DNA from: DATLGB01 sp964242305
Lineage (GTDB): Bacteria > Actinomycetota > Thermoleophilia > Solirubrobacterales > Solirubrobacteraceae
Assembly: GCA_964242305.1 (NCBI GenBank)
Contig: CAXTBB010000002.1
Span: forward strand, 129,384-193,383
Length of the DNA: 64,000 nt
Reading direction: 5' to 3'
The notes under the pieces are model-generated. The model searched no databases, was not told the origin of the DNA, and saw only the letters and a program-made list of their open reading frames with translations. Positions 32,863-41,170 of this stretch are shown one piece after another (the first letter of the stretch is position 1; each line of letters begins with the position of its first letter). The translations under genes were made by a program, and so were the position numbers.

Positions 32863-34174
32863 GGCGCGTTCCCTTCGCAGGGGAGAAGGTGACGTTGCGA
32901 CGCGCGACGCGCTCGGCGTTGGTGGTGACCGGGCGCAGCAGGCGCCGCCGGAGCACCTCCGTGAGCACGACGCGCAGCTCCAGCTCGGCGAAGGCGGCGC
33001 CCAGGCAGCGGCGCACGCCGCCGCCGAACGGGATCCAGGCGTAGGTGTCGGGCTTCTTGTCGAGCCAGCGCTCGGGGCGGAAGGCGTACGGCTCGGGATA
33101 GAGGTCGGGGTTGGTGTGGGTGAGCCAGATCGCCGGCGTGACGTCCGTGCCGGCCGCGAGCGAGAGCGTGTCCGTCTCCAGCGGCGCGTTGAGGCGCCGT
33201 CCGGCCAGCGGGACGACGGGGCGCAGCCGCAGCGACTCGGTGATCGTCGCGCGCACGTAGGCGTCGTCGCCGGCGTCGACGGCGGCGACCAGCTCCGCGT
33301 GCACGCGCGGGTGGCGGAGCAGGAGGTCGAACGTCCACGCCAGCGCCGTCGCGGTCGTCTCGTGGCCGGCCAGCAGCAGGGTCACGAGCTGGTCGCGGAT
33401 CTCGCGGTCGCTCATCGGCTCGCCGTCCTCGAAGCGGGCCGCCGCGAGCAGGGAGAGGATGTCGTCTCCCGTGACGTCGTCCGAAGATCCGAGCTTGCGA
33501 GCATCGGAGGGCGAAACCCTCTTCTCGGCGATGATCCCGAGCAGCAGCGCGTCCAGCGACTCCCCCTCGCGCTCCATGCGGTCGATCGGCCCGGTGATGC
33601 CGACGCGCCGCGCGGCCAGCATCCCGAACTGGAGGCCGGGGGAGGACGTCCGGTGCAGCAGCCCGCGCAGGGCGTCGGCCAGCTGCGGTCGGTCGGTGAC
33701 GCCGAAGACCGCGCGCATGATCACCTCGAGCGTGACCGCCTGCATCCGCGGATGGACGGCGAACGGCGCGTCCGGTGGCCACGAGTCGATCTCCCGCTCG
33801 GCGGCGGCGCGGACGATCGGCTCGTACGCGCGCATGCGGTCGCCGTGGAAGGGCGGCAGCATCACCTTGCGCCGGGCCAGGTGCTCGGCGCCCTCGAGCA
33901 GCAGCACGGACCGGGCGCCCATGATCGGCCGCAGCGCGAACGTCCGCCCGGGCGGCAGGCCGTGGGCGCGCTCGGTGTACAGCGCCCGGATCGCCGCCGC
34001 GTCGCTGAGCATCACCATCGGCGTCTCGAAGCCGAGGAAGGTGACGCTGAACGTGTCTCCGAACCGGCGCCGGTTGTCCTCCAGGAACGCGATCGGGCGC
34101 GTCAGCCACCGAAGGGTCTGGACGAGCGGCGGGGCGGTCGGCCCGGGCGGGTAGTGCGAAGTCATCGTCCTCAT
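32837..34174 (-). CDS. Cytochrome P450
   Basis: A 445-residue P450 of normal length. The I-helix is LLAGHETTATAL (acid-Thr pair), the K-helix ESLRLRP (ExxR), then FRPERW and the haem loop FGGGVRRCLGAAFA with the Cys ligand. The start MRTMTSHYPPG at ATG 34174 overlaps the stop of the epimerase gene. Its 3' end overlaps the convergent BNR gene by 26 bp. A short hairpin-rich insertion around 33488-33521 encodes a loop (RVSPSDARKLGSS) not expected in the family. It needs external redox partners; the substrate is unknown. Confidence 0.93.
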   Translation of the reverse strand: MRTMTSHYPPGPTAPPLVQTLRWLTRPIAFLEDNRRRFGDTFSVTFLGFETPMVMLSDAAAIRALYTERAHGLPPGRTFALRPIMGARSVLLLEGAEHLARRKVMLPPFHGDRMRAYEPIVRAAAEREIDSWPPDAPFAVHPRMQAVTLEVIMRAVFGVTDRPQLADALRGLLHRTSSPGLQFGMLAARRVGITGPIDRMEREGESLDALLLGIIAEKRVSPSDARKLGSSDDVTGDDILSLLAAARFEDGEPMSDREIRDQLVTLLLAGHETTATALAWTFDLLLRHPRVHAELVAAVDAGDDAYVRATITESLRLRPVVPLAGRRLNAPLETDTLSLAAGTDVTPAIWLTHTNPDLYPEPYAFRPERWLDKKPDTYAWIPFGGGVRRCLGAAFAELELRVVLTEVLRRRLLRPVTTNAERVARRNVTFSPAKGTRLRAAVRPA

Positions 34175-35091
34175 CCTCTCGCGCTCAGCCAGTCGGTGGT
34201 GCGCCGCAGGCCCTCGTCGAGCGCGACCCGCGGCGCGTAGCCGATCAGCGCCCGCGCCCTGGCGATCGAGTAGGTGCCGCGGCGGAGCAGGTAGCGCGTC
34301 GAGAACGCGTTGATCTCGCCGCGGTTGACGAGCCGGGTGGCGGCGAGCATCAGCGAAGCGGGCAGGACGACGAGGCGCCGGCCGGCGTGGCGGGCGTAGG
34401 CGCCGAAGAAGGTCTCGTTGGGGACGCCGATCCCGCCGCTCAGCGTGAGGACGTGGCCGGCGGCGGCGTCGGCCTCGGACGCGGCGACGATCCCGTCGAC
34501 GAGGTCGTCGACGTAGACCGGGCTGAAGGTCCCGCCGCGGGGGAGCGCGAACCGGCCCGCCTGGATCAGCTCGTAGGGGATGGTCGCCCAGGCGCGCGAC
34601 CGTGGGCCGTAGACGTCGCCGGGCCGGACGATCGTGACCGGCGTGCGCCCCTCCGCGTGCGCCTGCAGCAGCAGCTGCTCGGCGGCGATCTTGGTGTCCC
34701 CGTAGGGCAGGCCGGTGACGCGGACGGGTGCGCTCTCCTCGACGCCGTCCGGGAAGTCGAAGCCGAACGTGACGACGGTGGAGAGGTGAACGAAGCGCCG
34801 TGCGCCCGCCGCCGCGTCGTAGGCGTGCTTGGTGCCGAGGACATTGGCCCGGTAGACGGCGTCGAGCCCGCCCGACTGCAGCGAGACGACGGCGGCGGTG
34901 TGGATGACGACGTCGCTGCCGGCCGCGTGCGCCTGCCAGGCGCCGGGCGTCCCCACGTCCCCGGCCACGACGTCATTGGCGGGGTCGGCGACGAGGTCGA
35001 CCCCGCGGACCGTGGCGCCGGCGGCGCGGTAGCGGTCGCTGACCGCGCGGCCGAGGAAGCCCGACGCGCCCGTGACGAAGATCGTCGTCAT
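34171..35091 (-). CDS. NAD-dependent epimerase / 3-beta-hydroxysteroid dehydrogenase-like protein
   Basis: A 306-residue extended SDR. The N-terminal TGASGFLGRAV motif binds NAD(P), and the catalytic YGDTK (YxxxK) lies near residue 134. VRPGDVYGPRSRAW and PVYVDDLVDGIVAA are typical. It is coupled to the P450 gene (ATGA), so the two may act on one substrate, possibly a sterol-like or isoprenoid alcohol; this is inference from adjacency. Confidence 0.88.
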   Translation of the reverse strand: MTTIFVTGASGFLGRAVSDRYRAAGATVRGVDLVADPANDVVAGDVGTPGAWQAHAAGSDVVIHTAAVVSLQSGGLDAVYRANVLGTKHAYDAAAGARRFVHLSTVVTFGFDFPDGVEESAPVRVTGLPYGDTKIAAEQLLLQAHAEGRTPVTIVRPGDVYGPRSRAWATIPYELIQAGRFALPRGGTFSPVYVDDLVDGIVAASEADAAAGHVLTLSGGIGVPNETFFGAYARHAGRRLVVLPASLMLAATRLVNRGEINAFSTRYLLRRGTYSIARARALIGYAPRVALDEGLRRTTDWLSARG

Positions 35092-35094
35092 CGC

Positions 35095-36144
35095 TCACAT
35101 CACAGCACGCCGGACGATGGCCGGCGCGACGATGACCATCACGAGCAGGCGCAGCGTCTGCACGGCGAGGATGAACGTGGTGTCGGCACCCGCTCCGAAG
35201 GCGGCGGCGAGCACGGCGTAGAGCCCGCCGGGGGTCGTGGCCAGGTAGGCGTCGAGCAGGCTCACGTCCGTCGTCGCGGCGAGCAGCGCGGCGAGGCCGA
35301 AGCAGGCGGCGATGAGCCCGGCGATGGCGACGAGGACCGGTCCGAGCAGCCGGCCGACCTCGCGCACGGTGTCGACCGTGAAGCGCAGCCCCACCTGAAG
35401 GCCGATGCCGATGAAGGCGGCCTCCTGGAGGAGCTCGGGGACGGTGAAGTGGCCGAACGGATGCGCCAGCGCGAGCACCGCCGCCAGCGCCAGCGGGCCG
35501 AGCAGGGTGCTCACCGGGATCCGCAGGATGCGCCCGAGCGGTGCTCCAACTGCGGCAATGAGGAGGGTGAGGATCCAGCCCTTCGCGTCTCCGAGCAGGG
35601 CGGTCGTGGGGGCGGACCCACTCGCTTCGTGGCCGAAGAACAGGCCCGCGATCAGCGGCGTGAGGAGCACGACGATGAGGACCCGCAGGTACTGCATGAA
35701 GGCGACCAGGCGGTCGTCGCCGCCCAGTTCGCGGGCCATCGCCGTGATCCCGGAGGCGCCGCCGGCGATCATCCCCAGCACCGCCGTGGGCCGGTCCACC
35801 CCCGTGAAGCGCGCCAGGCCGGCGCCCGCGCCCAGGCAGATGGCCAGCGTCCCCGCCGACACCAGCGTCACCGGGACCCACGCGTCCGCCGCCGCTCTCA
35901 GCGAGGACGTCTTCAGGTACGCACCGAGGACGACGCCGGTGATGGCCTGCGCGGCCGCGAACGCCGGCGGCGGGACCTCCAGCGCGTTGGGTCGGATGAG
36001 CGCCGCGGCGAGGCCGGCGATGAGGGCGGCGAACAGGAACGCCGACGGCAACCCGACGCGGTCGAGGGCGATCCCACCCGCGATCGCCGCGGCCAGCAAC
36101 GCCCCCCACCGAAGCGCCACGTCTTTGGATCCCATCCGGATCAT
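35095..36144 (-). CDS. AbrB-family membrane protein (putative permease)
   Basis: A 349-residue protein with about ten hydrophobic segments. Two repeated halves carry the family signatures: PPAFAAAQAITGVVLGAYL and GMIAGGASGITAMARELGGD in the first, AAFIGIGLQVGLRF and TTPGGLYAVLAAAFGA in the second. This is the AbrB duplication family (formerly called putative ammonia monooxygenase) with no firm substrate. The start is ATG 36144 or 36135. A GC-rich insertion near 35611-35634 adds the loop HEASGS. Confidence 0.85.
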   Translation of the reverse strand: MIRMGSKDVALRWGALLAAAIAGGIALDRVGLPSAFLFAALIAGLAAALIRPNALEVPPPAFAAAQAITGVVLGAYLKTSSLRAAADAWVPVTLVSAGTLAICLGAGAGLARFTGVDRPTAVLGMIAGGASGITAMARELGGDDRLVAFMQYLRVLIVVLLTPLIAGLFFGHEASGSAPTTALLGDAKGWILTLLIAAVGAPLGRILRIPVSTLLGPLALAAVLALAHPFGHFTVPELLQEAAFIGIGLQVGLRFTVDTVREVGRLLGPVLVAIAGLIAACFGLAALLAATTDVSLLDAYLATTPGGLYAVLAAAFGAGADTTFILAVQTLRLLVMVIVAPAIVRRAVM

Positions 36145-36153
36145 TCGCCGTGC

Positions 36154-36159
36154 AGGCTA
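36154..36159 (-). promoter_or_regulatory. Putative -10 box of a leaderless promoter for the AbrB-like gene
   Basis: Read on the minus strand, TAGCCT lies 9 nt before the ATG at 36144. The divergent MarR promoter is within 25 bp. Confidence 0.45.
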
Positions 36160-36169
36160 GGTGGTTTGC

Positions 36170-36183
36170 TAAGGTAATTACCT
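36170..36183 (+). promoter_or_regulatory. MarR operator overlapping a leaderless promoter
   Basis: The perfect 12-bp palindrome AGGTAATTACCT (36172-36183) directly abuts the GTG start of the MarR gene. It overlaps the -10 box TAAGGT (36170-36175), which lies 8 nt before the start. It is much more AT-rich than its surroundings. This strongly suggests autorepression of the MarR/MFS operon; the AbrB-like promoter nearby could be affected too. Confidence 0.75.
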
Positions 36184-36597
36184 GTGGAAACTATCTCTGG
36201 ACAGGCGAGTCACCTGCGGTTGGCGGTGGCGCGGATGGCGCGGCGGTTGCGGCAGGAGGCCGGCAGCCCGCTGAGCCCGACGCTGACCGCGGCGCTGGCC
36301 ACCATCGACCGTCACGGCCCGCTGACGCCGTCCGAGCTGGCGTCGAGAGAGCGGGTGCAGCGCCCCAACGCGACGAAGCTGATCGCGCGCCTGGAGGCCG
36401 ACGGGCTGGTGCAGCGGACGGGCGCGCCGGATGACGCGCGTTCCAGTCTCATCTCCATCAGTGCCCCGGGCCGGGAGCTCCTCGTCGAAGCGAGGACGAA
36501 GAAGGACGAGTTCCTGTCGGCCCGTCTCGAGAAGCTCGGCACCGAGGACCGCGAGACCCTGGCCCGCGCGGCCGCGCTGCTCGAAGACCTCCTGTGA
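36184..36597 (+). CDS. MarR-family transcriptional regulator
   Basis: A 137-residue winged-helix regulator. The recognition region is LTPSELASRERVQRPNATKLIARLEADGLVQR and the wing GAPDDARSSLISISAPG; together these are classic MarR. Start GTG 36184 sits next to a perfect palindrome. It is coupled to the MFS exporter gene by GTGA, a common arrangement in which MarR controls export of a toxic or phenolic compound. Confidence 0.93.
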   Translation: METISGQASHLRLAVARMARRLRQEAGSPLSPTLTAALATIDRHGPLTPSELASRERVQRPNATKLIARLEADGLVQRTGAPDDARSSLISISAPGRELLVEARTKKDEFLSARLEKLGTEDRETLARAAALLEDLL

Positions 36598-37988
36598 GGC
36601 AGACCCTCGCCATCCCCAACTACCGGCGCTATTTCGCCGGGCAGGTCGTCTCGCTGGTCGGCAACTGGATGCAGATCGTCGCCGAGATGTGGCTGGTCGT
36701 CTCGCTCACCGGGTCGGGCGTCTCGGTCGGCCTCACCGCCGCGCTGCAGTTCCTGCCCATGCTCTTCCTGGGCGCGTACGGCGGCGTCGTCGCCGACCGC
36801 GTCGACAAGCGCCGGCTGCTCCTGACGACGCAGTGGCTGGCCATGCTCGCGCCGCTGACCCTGTTCACGCTGACCGTGACCGGCGGCGCCAGCATCGGCG
36901 CGGTCTACGCGCTCGTCTTCCTGCGCGGGCTCGTCACCGCCTTCGACAACCCCGCGCGGCAGGCGTTCGTCAGCGAGATCGTCGGCGCCGATCGCGTCGT
37001 CACCGCCGTCGGTCTCAACAGCGTGATCGTCCACAGCGCACGCATCGTCGGCCCGGCGGCGGCGGGCGCCATCATCGCCTTGGCCGGGGTCGGGCCGTGC
37101 TTCGTCATCAACGCCGCGTCCTTCGCCGCCATGTTCCTCGCCCTGCGCGCGATGGACCCCGCGGCGCTGCGGCCGGGCACGCGCAGCGGCCGCGCCCGCG
37201 GTCAGATCCGCGAGGCGGCCCGCGCCGTCATCCGCGATCCGGCGCTGCGCACGCCGCTGGCGATGATGGTCCTGGTCGGGACGCTCAGCTTCAACTTCCA
37301 GGTCCTGCTGCCGCTGTTCGCGCACACCACCTGGCGGGGGACGGCGACCACCTACGCGCTCCTGACCAGCGCGATGGGCGTCGGCTCCGTGGGCGGCGCG
37401 CTGCTCGCGGGCGCGCGCGGGCGCGTGTCGCCGTCACTGCTGGTCGTCGCCGCCACCCTGTTCGGCGTCTCCGAGCTGGCCGCCGCCGCGGCGCCCACGC
37501 TCGCCTGGCAGGTCGTCGCGCTGATCCCGCTCGGGGCGGCCAGCGTCACCTTCGCCGCCGGGGTCAACTCGTCCCTCCAGCTGCGCGCCCCGGCGCCCCT
37601 GCGCGGCCGGGTGATGGCGCTCTACTCGGTCGTCTTCGTCGGCTCCACGCCGATCGGCGCGCCGCTGGTCGGCTGGCTGGCGGAGACCCGGGGACCGCGG
37701 GCGGGCCTCGTCCTGGGCGGGGCCGCCGCGCTGCTCGCCGCCGCGCTCGCTCAGCGTTCTCACAGACGTGCTTTAGGTACGGACGAAGATGCAGGTCGTA
37801 CCTTGGCTTCCTCATGGGTCTCTGGACCGATCAGCAGCAGCGCAACGGCGCCAGCTACGAGTGGCTCCACGCACCGGCCCGACCCAAGCCGCCCGCGGCG
37901 GCGGCTCCGCCCCCGCCCGAGCCGCCGCGACGCCGCTGGCGCATCGTCCTGGCGGCCGCCGGGCTCACGGGCATCGTCGCGGCGCTGA
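36594..37988 (+). CDS. MFS exporter, enterobactin-exporter/TetV-like
   Basis: A 464-codon frame. The first 390 or so residues are a normal MFS transporter: YRRYFAGQVVSLVGNWMQ at the start, GAYGGVVADRVDKRRLL in loop 2-3, FLRGLVTAFDNPARQAFVSE, and MALYSVVFVGSTPIGAPLVG. This matches the major-facilitator DHA3 class. The last 75 residues, from about 37764 on, look like a run-through of the next gene in another frame (Ser/Arg/Pro-rich) and overlap it by 175 nt. A stop one frame over (37774-37776) would give a normal C-terminus, so a one-base indel near 37760 is possible. Confidence 0.85.
   Translation: MRQTLAIPNYRRYFAGQVVSLVGNWMQIVAEMWLVVSLTGSGVSVGLTAALQFLPMLFLGAYGGVVADRVDKRRLLLTTQWLAMLAPLTLFTLTVTGGASIGAVYALVFLRGLVTAFDNPARQAFVSEIVGADRVVTAVGLNSVIVHSARIVGPAAAGAIIALAGVGPCFVINAASFAAMFLALRAMDPAALRPGTRSGRARGQIREAARAVIRDPALRTPLAMMVLVGTLSFNFQVLLPLFAHTTWRGTATTYALLTSAMGVGSVGGALLAGARGRVSPSLLVVAATLFGVSELAAAAAPTLAWQVVALIPLGAASVTFAAGVNSSLQLRAPAPLRGRVMALYSVVFVGSTPIGAPLVGWLAETRGPRAGLVLGGAAALLAAALAQRSHRRALGTDEDAGRTLASSWVSGPISSSATAPATSGSTHRPDPSRPRRRLRPRPSRRDAAGASSWRPPGSRASSRR
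37799..37804 (+). promoter_or_regulatory. Putative -10 box for the HtrA-like protease gene
   Basis: TACCTT lies 9 nt before the ATG at 37814. It forms the right arm of a small dyad, GGTACG (37776-37781) and CGTACC (37797-37802). Confidence 0.4.
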
Positions 37989-39025
37989 TCGTCATCGCCG
38001 CCGTCGCGCTGATCGACGACAACGACCCGAAGGCCGCCAAGGCCGTCACCCCGCTGGCCGTCTCGAACTCGAAGACGGGGACGACGCGCGCGAACCAGAT
38101 CTACAGCCGGGTGTCGGCGAGCGTCGTCTCCATCCAGGTTAAGACCGCCTCCGGCGCCGGCAGCGGGACGGGCTTCGTCATCTCCGGAGACGGCACCATC
38201 GTCACCAACGACCACGTCGTCGAGGACGCCAACCAGATCCAGGTTCGCTTCGACGACCACAGCCAGCCCGTCGCCGCGCGCGAGATCGGCGCGGACCCGA
38301 GCTCCGACCTCGCCGTCCTGCACGTCGACCCGAGCAAGGCGCCCGGGTCGCTCAAGCCGCTCACGCTGGCCAACTCCGCCAACGTCAGGGTGGGCGACAA
38401 CGCGCTCGCCATCGGCTACCCGCTCGGCCTGGACCGCACCGCCACCGCCGGCATCATCTCCGGCCTGGGACGCACCATCCAGGCCCCCAACAACTTCACG
38501 ATCGACAACGTCCTGCAGACGGACGCCCCGATCAACCCGGGGAACTCGGGCGGCCCGCTGCTCGACGACCGTGGCCGCGTCATCGGCATCAACTCCCAGA
38601 TCGCCACGGCCGGCAGCCAGGGCAACGTTGGCATCGGCTTCGCCGTCCCGTCGAACACGATCCGCGCCGTCGTGCCGCGGCTCGAGAAGGGTCAGAGCAT
38701 CAAGCGCGCCTACCTCGGCGTCTCCACGAGCGAGACGAGCAACGGCACGGCGGGCGCGCTGGTGGGCAAGGTCACGGCCGGCGGCCCCGCGGACCGGGCC
38801 GGCCTGCGCGCCGCCGACGGCCTGACCGGCAAGGGCGGGGACGTCATCGTCGCCGTCAACGGCAAGGTCGTCGCCGACCCCGACGGGCTGTCGACGATCA
38901 TCGGGAAGCTCCATCCGGGTGAGAAGGCCACGCTCTCCTACCTGCGCGACGGGCGCAAGGAGACCACGCAGGTCACCCTGGCTGAGCGTCCCGCGCAGGT
39001 CAGCGCGTCTCCGTCGACCCCGTGA
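37814..39025 (+). CDS. Membrane-anchored HtrA/DegP-like serine protease with PDZ domain
   Basis: A 403-residue trypsin-fold protease for extracytoplasmic quality control. A cytoplasmic Pro/Ala-rich head (residues 20-45) is followed by one membrane helix (about 47-70). The catalytic triad is visible as TNDHVV (His), SSDLAVL (Asp) and GNSGGPL (Ser). A C-terminal PDZ domain (about 300-390) begins RAYLGVSTSE and contains GPADRAGL and DVIVAVNG. Its stop overlaps the start of a VWA protein (GTGA). Confidence 0.94.
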   Translation: MGLWTDQQQRNGASYEWLHAPARPKPPAAAAPPPPEPPRRRWRIVLAAAGLTGIVAALIVIAAVALIDDNDPKAAKAVTPLAVSNSKTGTTRANQIYSRVSASVVSIQVKTASGAGSGTGFVISGDGTIVTNDHVVEDANQIQVRFDDHSQPVAAREIGADPSSDLAVLHVDPSKAPGSLKPLTLANSANVRVGDNALAIGYPLGLDRTATAGIISGLGRTIQAPNNFTIDNVLQTDAPINPGNSGGPLLDDRGRVIGINSQIATAGSQGNVGIGFAVPSNTIRAVVPRLEKGQSIKRAYLGVSTSETSNGTAGALVGKVTAGGPADRAGLRAADGLTGKGGDVIVAVNGKVVADPDGLSTIIGKLHPGEKATLSYLRDGRKETTQVTLAERPAQVSASPSTP

Positions 39026-39972
39026 CGCTCCAGGCACCGCTCTTCCTGCTCGTCCTGATCGCGGCGCCGGTCGGCGTGCTCCTGTACCTGCGCCGCGAGC
39101 GCCGCATCACGGCCGGCCAGGCCGCGTTCGCCAGCCCCGCGCTGATGTCGTCGGTCGTCCCCGTCCGCCCCGGCTGGCGGCGCCACGTCCCCCTGATCGC
39201 CTACCTGCTGGCGCTGATCGTGCTCGCCGTCGCGCTGGCCCGCCCGCAGGTGGCGGTGTCGGTGACGGTCGACCAGGCGCGCATCGTGCTCGTCACCGAC
39301 CAGTCCGGGTCGATGGCGGCCACCGACGTCCTGCCCACCCGGCTCGACGCCGCCCGCCGGGCCGCCAACGACTTCCTCGACCGCGTGCCCAAGCGCGTGC
39401 AGATCGGCGCCATCGCCTTCAACCAGGCCGCGCGCGTGCTCGCCTCCCCGACGCGCGACCGCGCCGCCGTGCGCGCCGCACTGGCGAAGATCAAGCCGGC
39501 CGGCTCGACGGCCACCGGCGACGCCCTGACGCTGGCCATCAAGGCGGCCGAGCAGGCGGCGCTACCCGGCCGCAAGCCGCCCCCGTCGGCGATCGTCCTG
39601 CTCTCGGACGGCAAGTCGGTGCGCGGCGACGTCCAGCCCGTCGACGCCGCCCGTGCTGCCGCCAAGGCCAAGGTCCCGATCTACACGATCTCGCTCGGCA
39701 CCGCCCAGGGGACCATCCCCAAGAAGGGCGGCGGGACCGTGGCGGTGCCGCCCGACCCGGAGACGCTCAAGCGCGTCGCCCAGATCTCCGGGGGACAGGC
39801 GTTCGCGGTCGCCGACGCCGACCGCCTGAGCACGGTCTACGACAAGCTCGGCAAGCAGCTCACGCGCAAGAAGGAGCACCGCCAGATCACGGCCGGGTTC
39901 GCCGGCGGAGGCCTCGCGCTGCTGCTCGTCGGGGCGGGCATGTCGCTCTTCTGGTTCGGCCGCCTTCCTTAA
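39022..39972 (+). CDS. BatA-like von Willebrand A-domain membrane protein, copy 1
   Basis: A 316-residue protein. Two N-terminal helices (APLFLLVLIAAPVGVLLYL and PLIAYLLALIVLAVALA) flank a short loop. The VWA domain has an intact MIDAS motif (VTDQSGSM near residue 95, then TGDAL and LLSDGK). A final helix (GGGLALLLVGAGMSLFWF) places VWA outside the cytoplasm. It is paralogous to the gene at 43774-44733. It is coupled to the HtrA gene here rather than to MoxR. Confidence 0.9.
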   Translation: MTLQAPLFLLVLIAAPVGVLLYLRRERRITAGQAAFASPALMSSVVPVRPGWRRHVPLIAYLLALIVLAVALARPQVAVSVTVDQARIVLVTDQSGSMAATDVLPTRLDAARRAANDFLDRVPKRVQIGAIAFNQAARVLASPTRDRAAVRAALAKIKPAGSTATGDALTLAIKAAEQAALPGRKPPPSAIVLLSDGKSVRGDVQPVDAARAAAKAKVPIYTISLGTAQGTIPKKGGGTVAVPPDPETLKRVAQISGGQAFAVADADRLSTVYDKLGKQLTRKKEHRQITAGFAGGGLALLLVGAGMSLFWFGRLP

Positions 39973-39986
39973 CGAGGATCCCGCGT

Positions 39987-40013
39987 TTGACAACATCGCC
40001 GGATGTGTAAACT
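39987..40013 (+). promoter_or_regulatory. Promoter with operator-like dyad upstream of the alkane hydroxylase
   Basis: TTGACA (39987-39992) and TAAACT (40008-40013) frame the dyad ACATC-GCCG-GATGT (39993-40006). TAAACT ends 8 nt before the ATG at 40022. The spacer is short (15 nt). The dyad is a good candidate site for the TetR protein encoded just downstream of alkB. Confidence 0.55.
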
Positions 40014-40021
40014 CACCGGAC

Positions 40022-41170
40022 ATGTCTGCGACCGCCGTCCCTCCGTCTGCGATCTCCTGGCGCGATCCCAAGCGCTACCTGTGGCCGCTCGGCCTGCTCG
40101 TCCCGCTCCTGCCCTTCATGGCCGTCGGCCTGGTGGAGGCGACCGGCCTCGGGGTGTTCTGGTGGTGGGGGCCGATGTTCCTGTTCGCGATCATGCCCGT
40201 GCTGGACACGCTGATCGGCAAGGACGCCGAGAACCCGCCCGACTCGGCGCTCAAATACCTGGAGGAGGACCGCTTCTACCGCTGGTGCACCTACCTGTTC
40301 CTCCCGCTGCAGTACGCGGCCCTGGTGTGGGCGTGCGGCCGGTGGGCGAGCGGTGACCTGAGCCTCCTGGAGTCGCTCGGGCTGGCCTTCACCGTCGGCA
40401 CCGTCAGCGGCATCGCCATCAACACCGCGCACGAGCTCGGCCACAAGCGCAAGCAGGCCGAGCGCTGGCTGTCCAAGATCGCCCTCGCGCAGACGGGCTA
40501 CGGCCACTTCTTCGTCGAGCACAACCGCGGCCACCACGTCCGCGTCGCCACCCCGGAGGACCCGGCCAGCGCCCGGCTGGGGGAGAGCTTCTGGGCGTTC
40601 CTGCCCCGCACCGTGGCCGGCAGCCTCACCTCGGCGTGGGAGATCGAACGCGAGCACATCGAGCGCGACGGCGGCCGCGTGCTCTCCGTGCGCAACGACA
40701 TCCTCAACGCGTGGCTGATGACCGTGGTCCTGTTCGCGGTCCTCACCGCGGTGTTCGGCTGGGTCGTGCTCCCGTTCCTGGCGCTGCAGGCCGTCTTCGG
40801 CTTCCAGCTGCTGGAGGTCGTCAACTACCTCGAGCACTACGGGCTGCTGCGTCAGAAGCGCGAGGACGGCCGCTACGAGCGCACGGAGCCGCGGCACTCC
40901 TGGAACTCCAACAACGTCTCCTCCAACGTGCTGCTCTACCACCTGCAGCGCCACTCCGACCACCACGCCAACCCGCTGCGCCGCTACCAGGCGCTGCGGC
41001 ACTTCGACGAGGCGCCCGAGCTGCCGTCGGGCTACGCGACGATGATCCTGATGGCGTACTTCACGCCGGTCTGGCGGCGGGTGATGGACCCGAAGGTGAG
41101 CGCTCACTACGACGGCGACCTGGCGCTGGCCAACGTCCAGCCGTCCAAGCGCGCGAAGTACCGCCTTTGA
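40022..41170 (+). CDS. alkB: Alkane 1-monooxygenase (AlkB-type membrane hydroxylase)
   Basis: A 382-residue di-iron membrane enzyme hydroxylating the terminal carbon of medium to long n-alkanes. The histidine boxes are HELGH (near residue 137), EHNRGHH (near 162), the AlkB-specific NYLEHYGLLR and HSDHH (near 315). Six hydrophobic segments are visible. Rubredoxin and rubredoxin reductase genes are not adjacent, so electrons must come from elsewhere. It is coupled to a TetR gene by TTGA. Confidence 0.95.
   Translation: MSATAVPPSAISWRDPKRYLWPLGLLVPLLPFMAVGLVEATGLGVFWWWGPMFLFAIMPVLDTLIGKDAENPPDSALKYLEEDRFYRWCTYLFLPLQYAALVWACGRWASGDLSLLESLGLAFTVGTVSGIAINTAHELGHKRKQAERWLSKIALAQTGYGHFFVEHNRGHHVRVATPEDPASARLGESFWAFLPRTVAGSLTSAWEIEREHIERDGGRVLSVRNDILNAWLMTVVLFAVLTAVFGWVVLPFLALQAVFGFQLLEVVNYLEHYGLLRQKREDGRYERTEPRHSWNSNNVSSNVLLYHLQRHSDHHANPLRRYQALRHFDEAPELPSGYATMILMAYFTPVWRRVMDPKVSAHYDGDLALANVQPSKRAKYRL

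Noticed and set aside
28590..33044. 1484-residue plus-strand frame overlapping the BNR protein, and the 1330-residue minus-strand frame opposite it
   Set aside because: Both are Arg-rich or Val/Asp-rich shadows; only the 1362-residue frame has a signal peptide, Asp boxes and domain structure.
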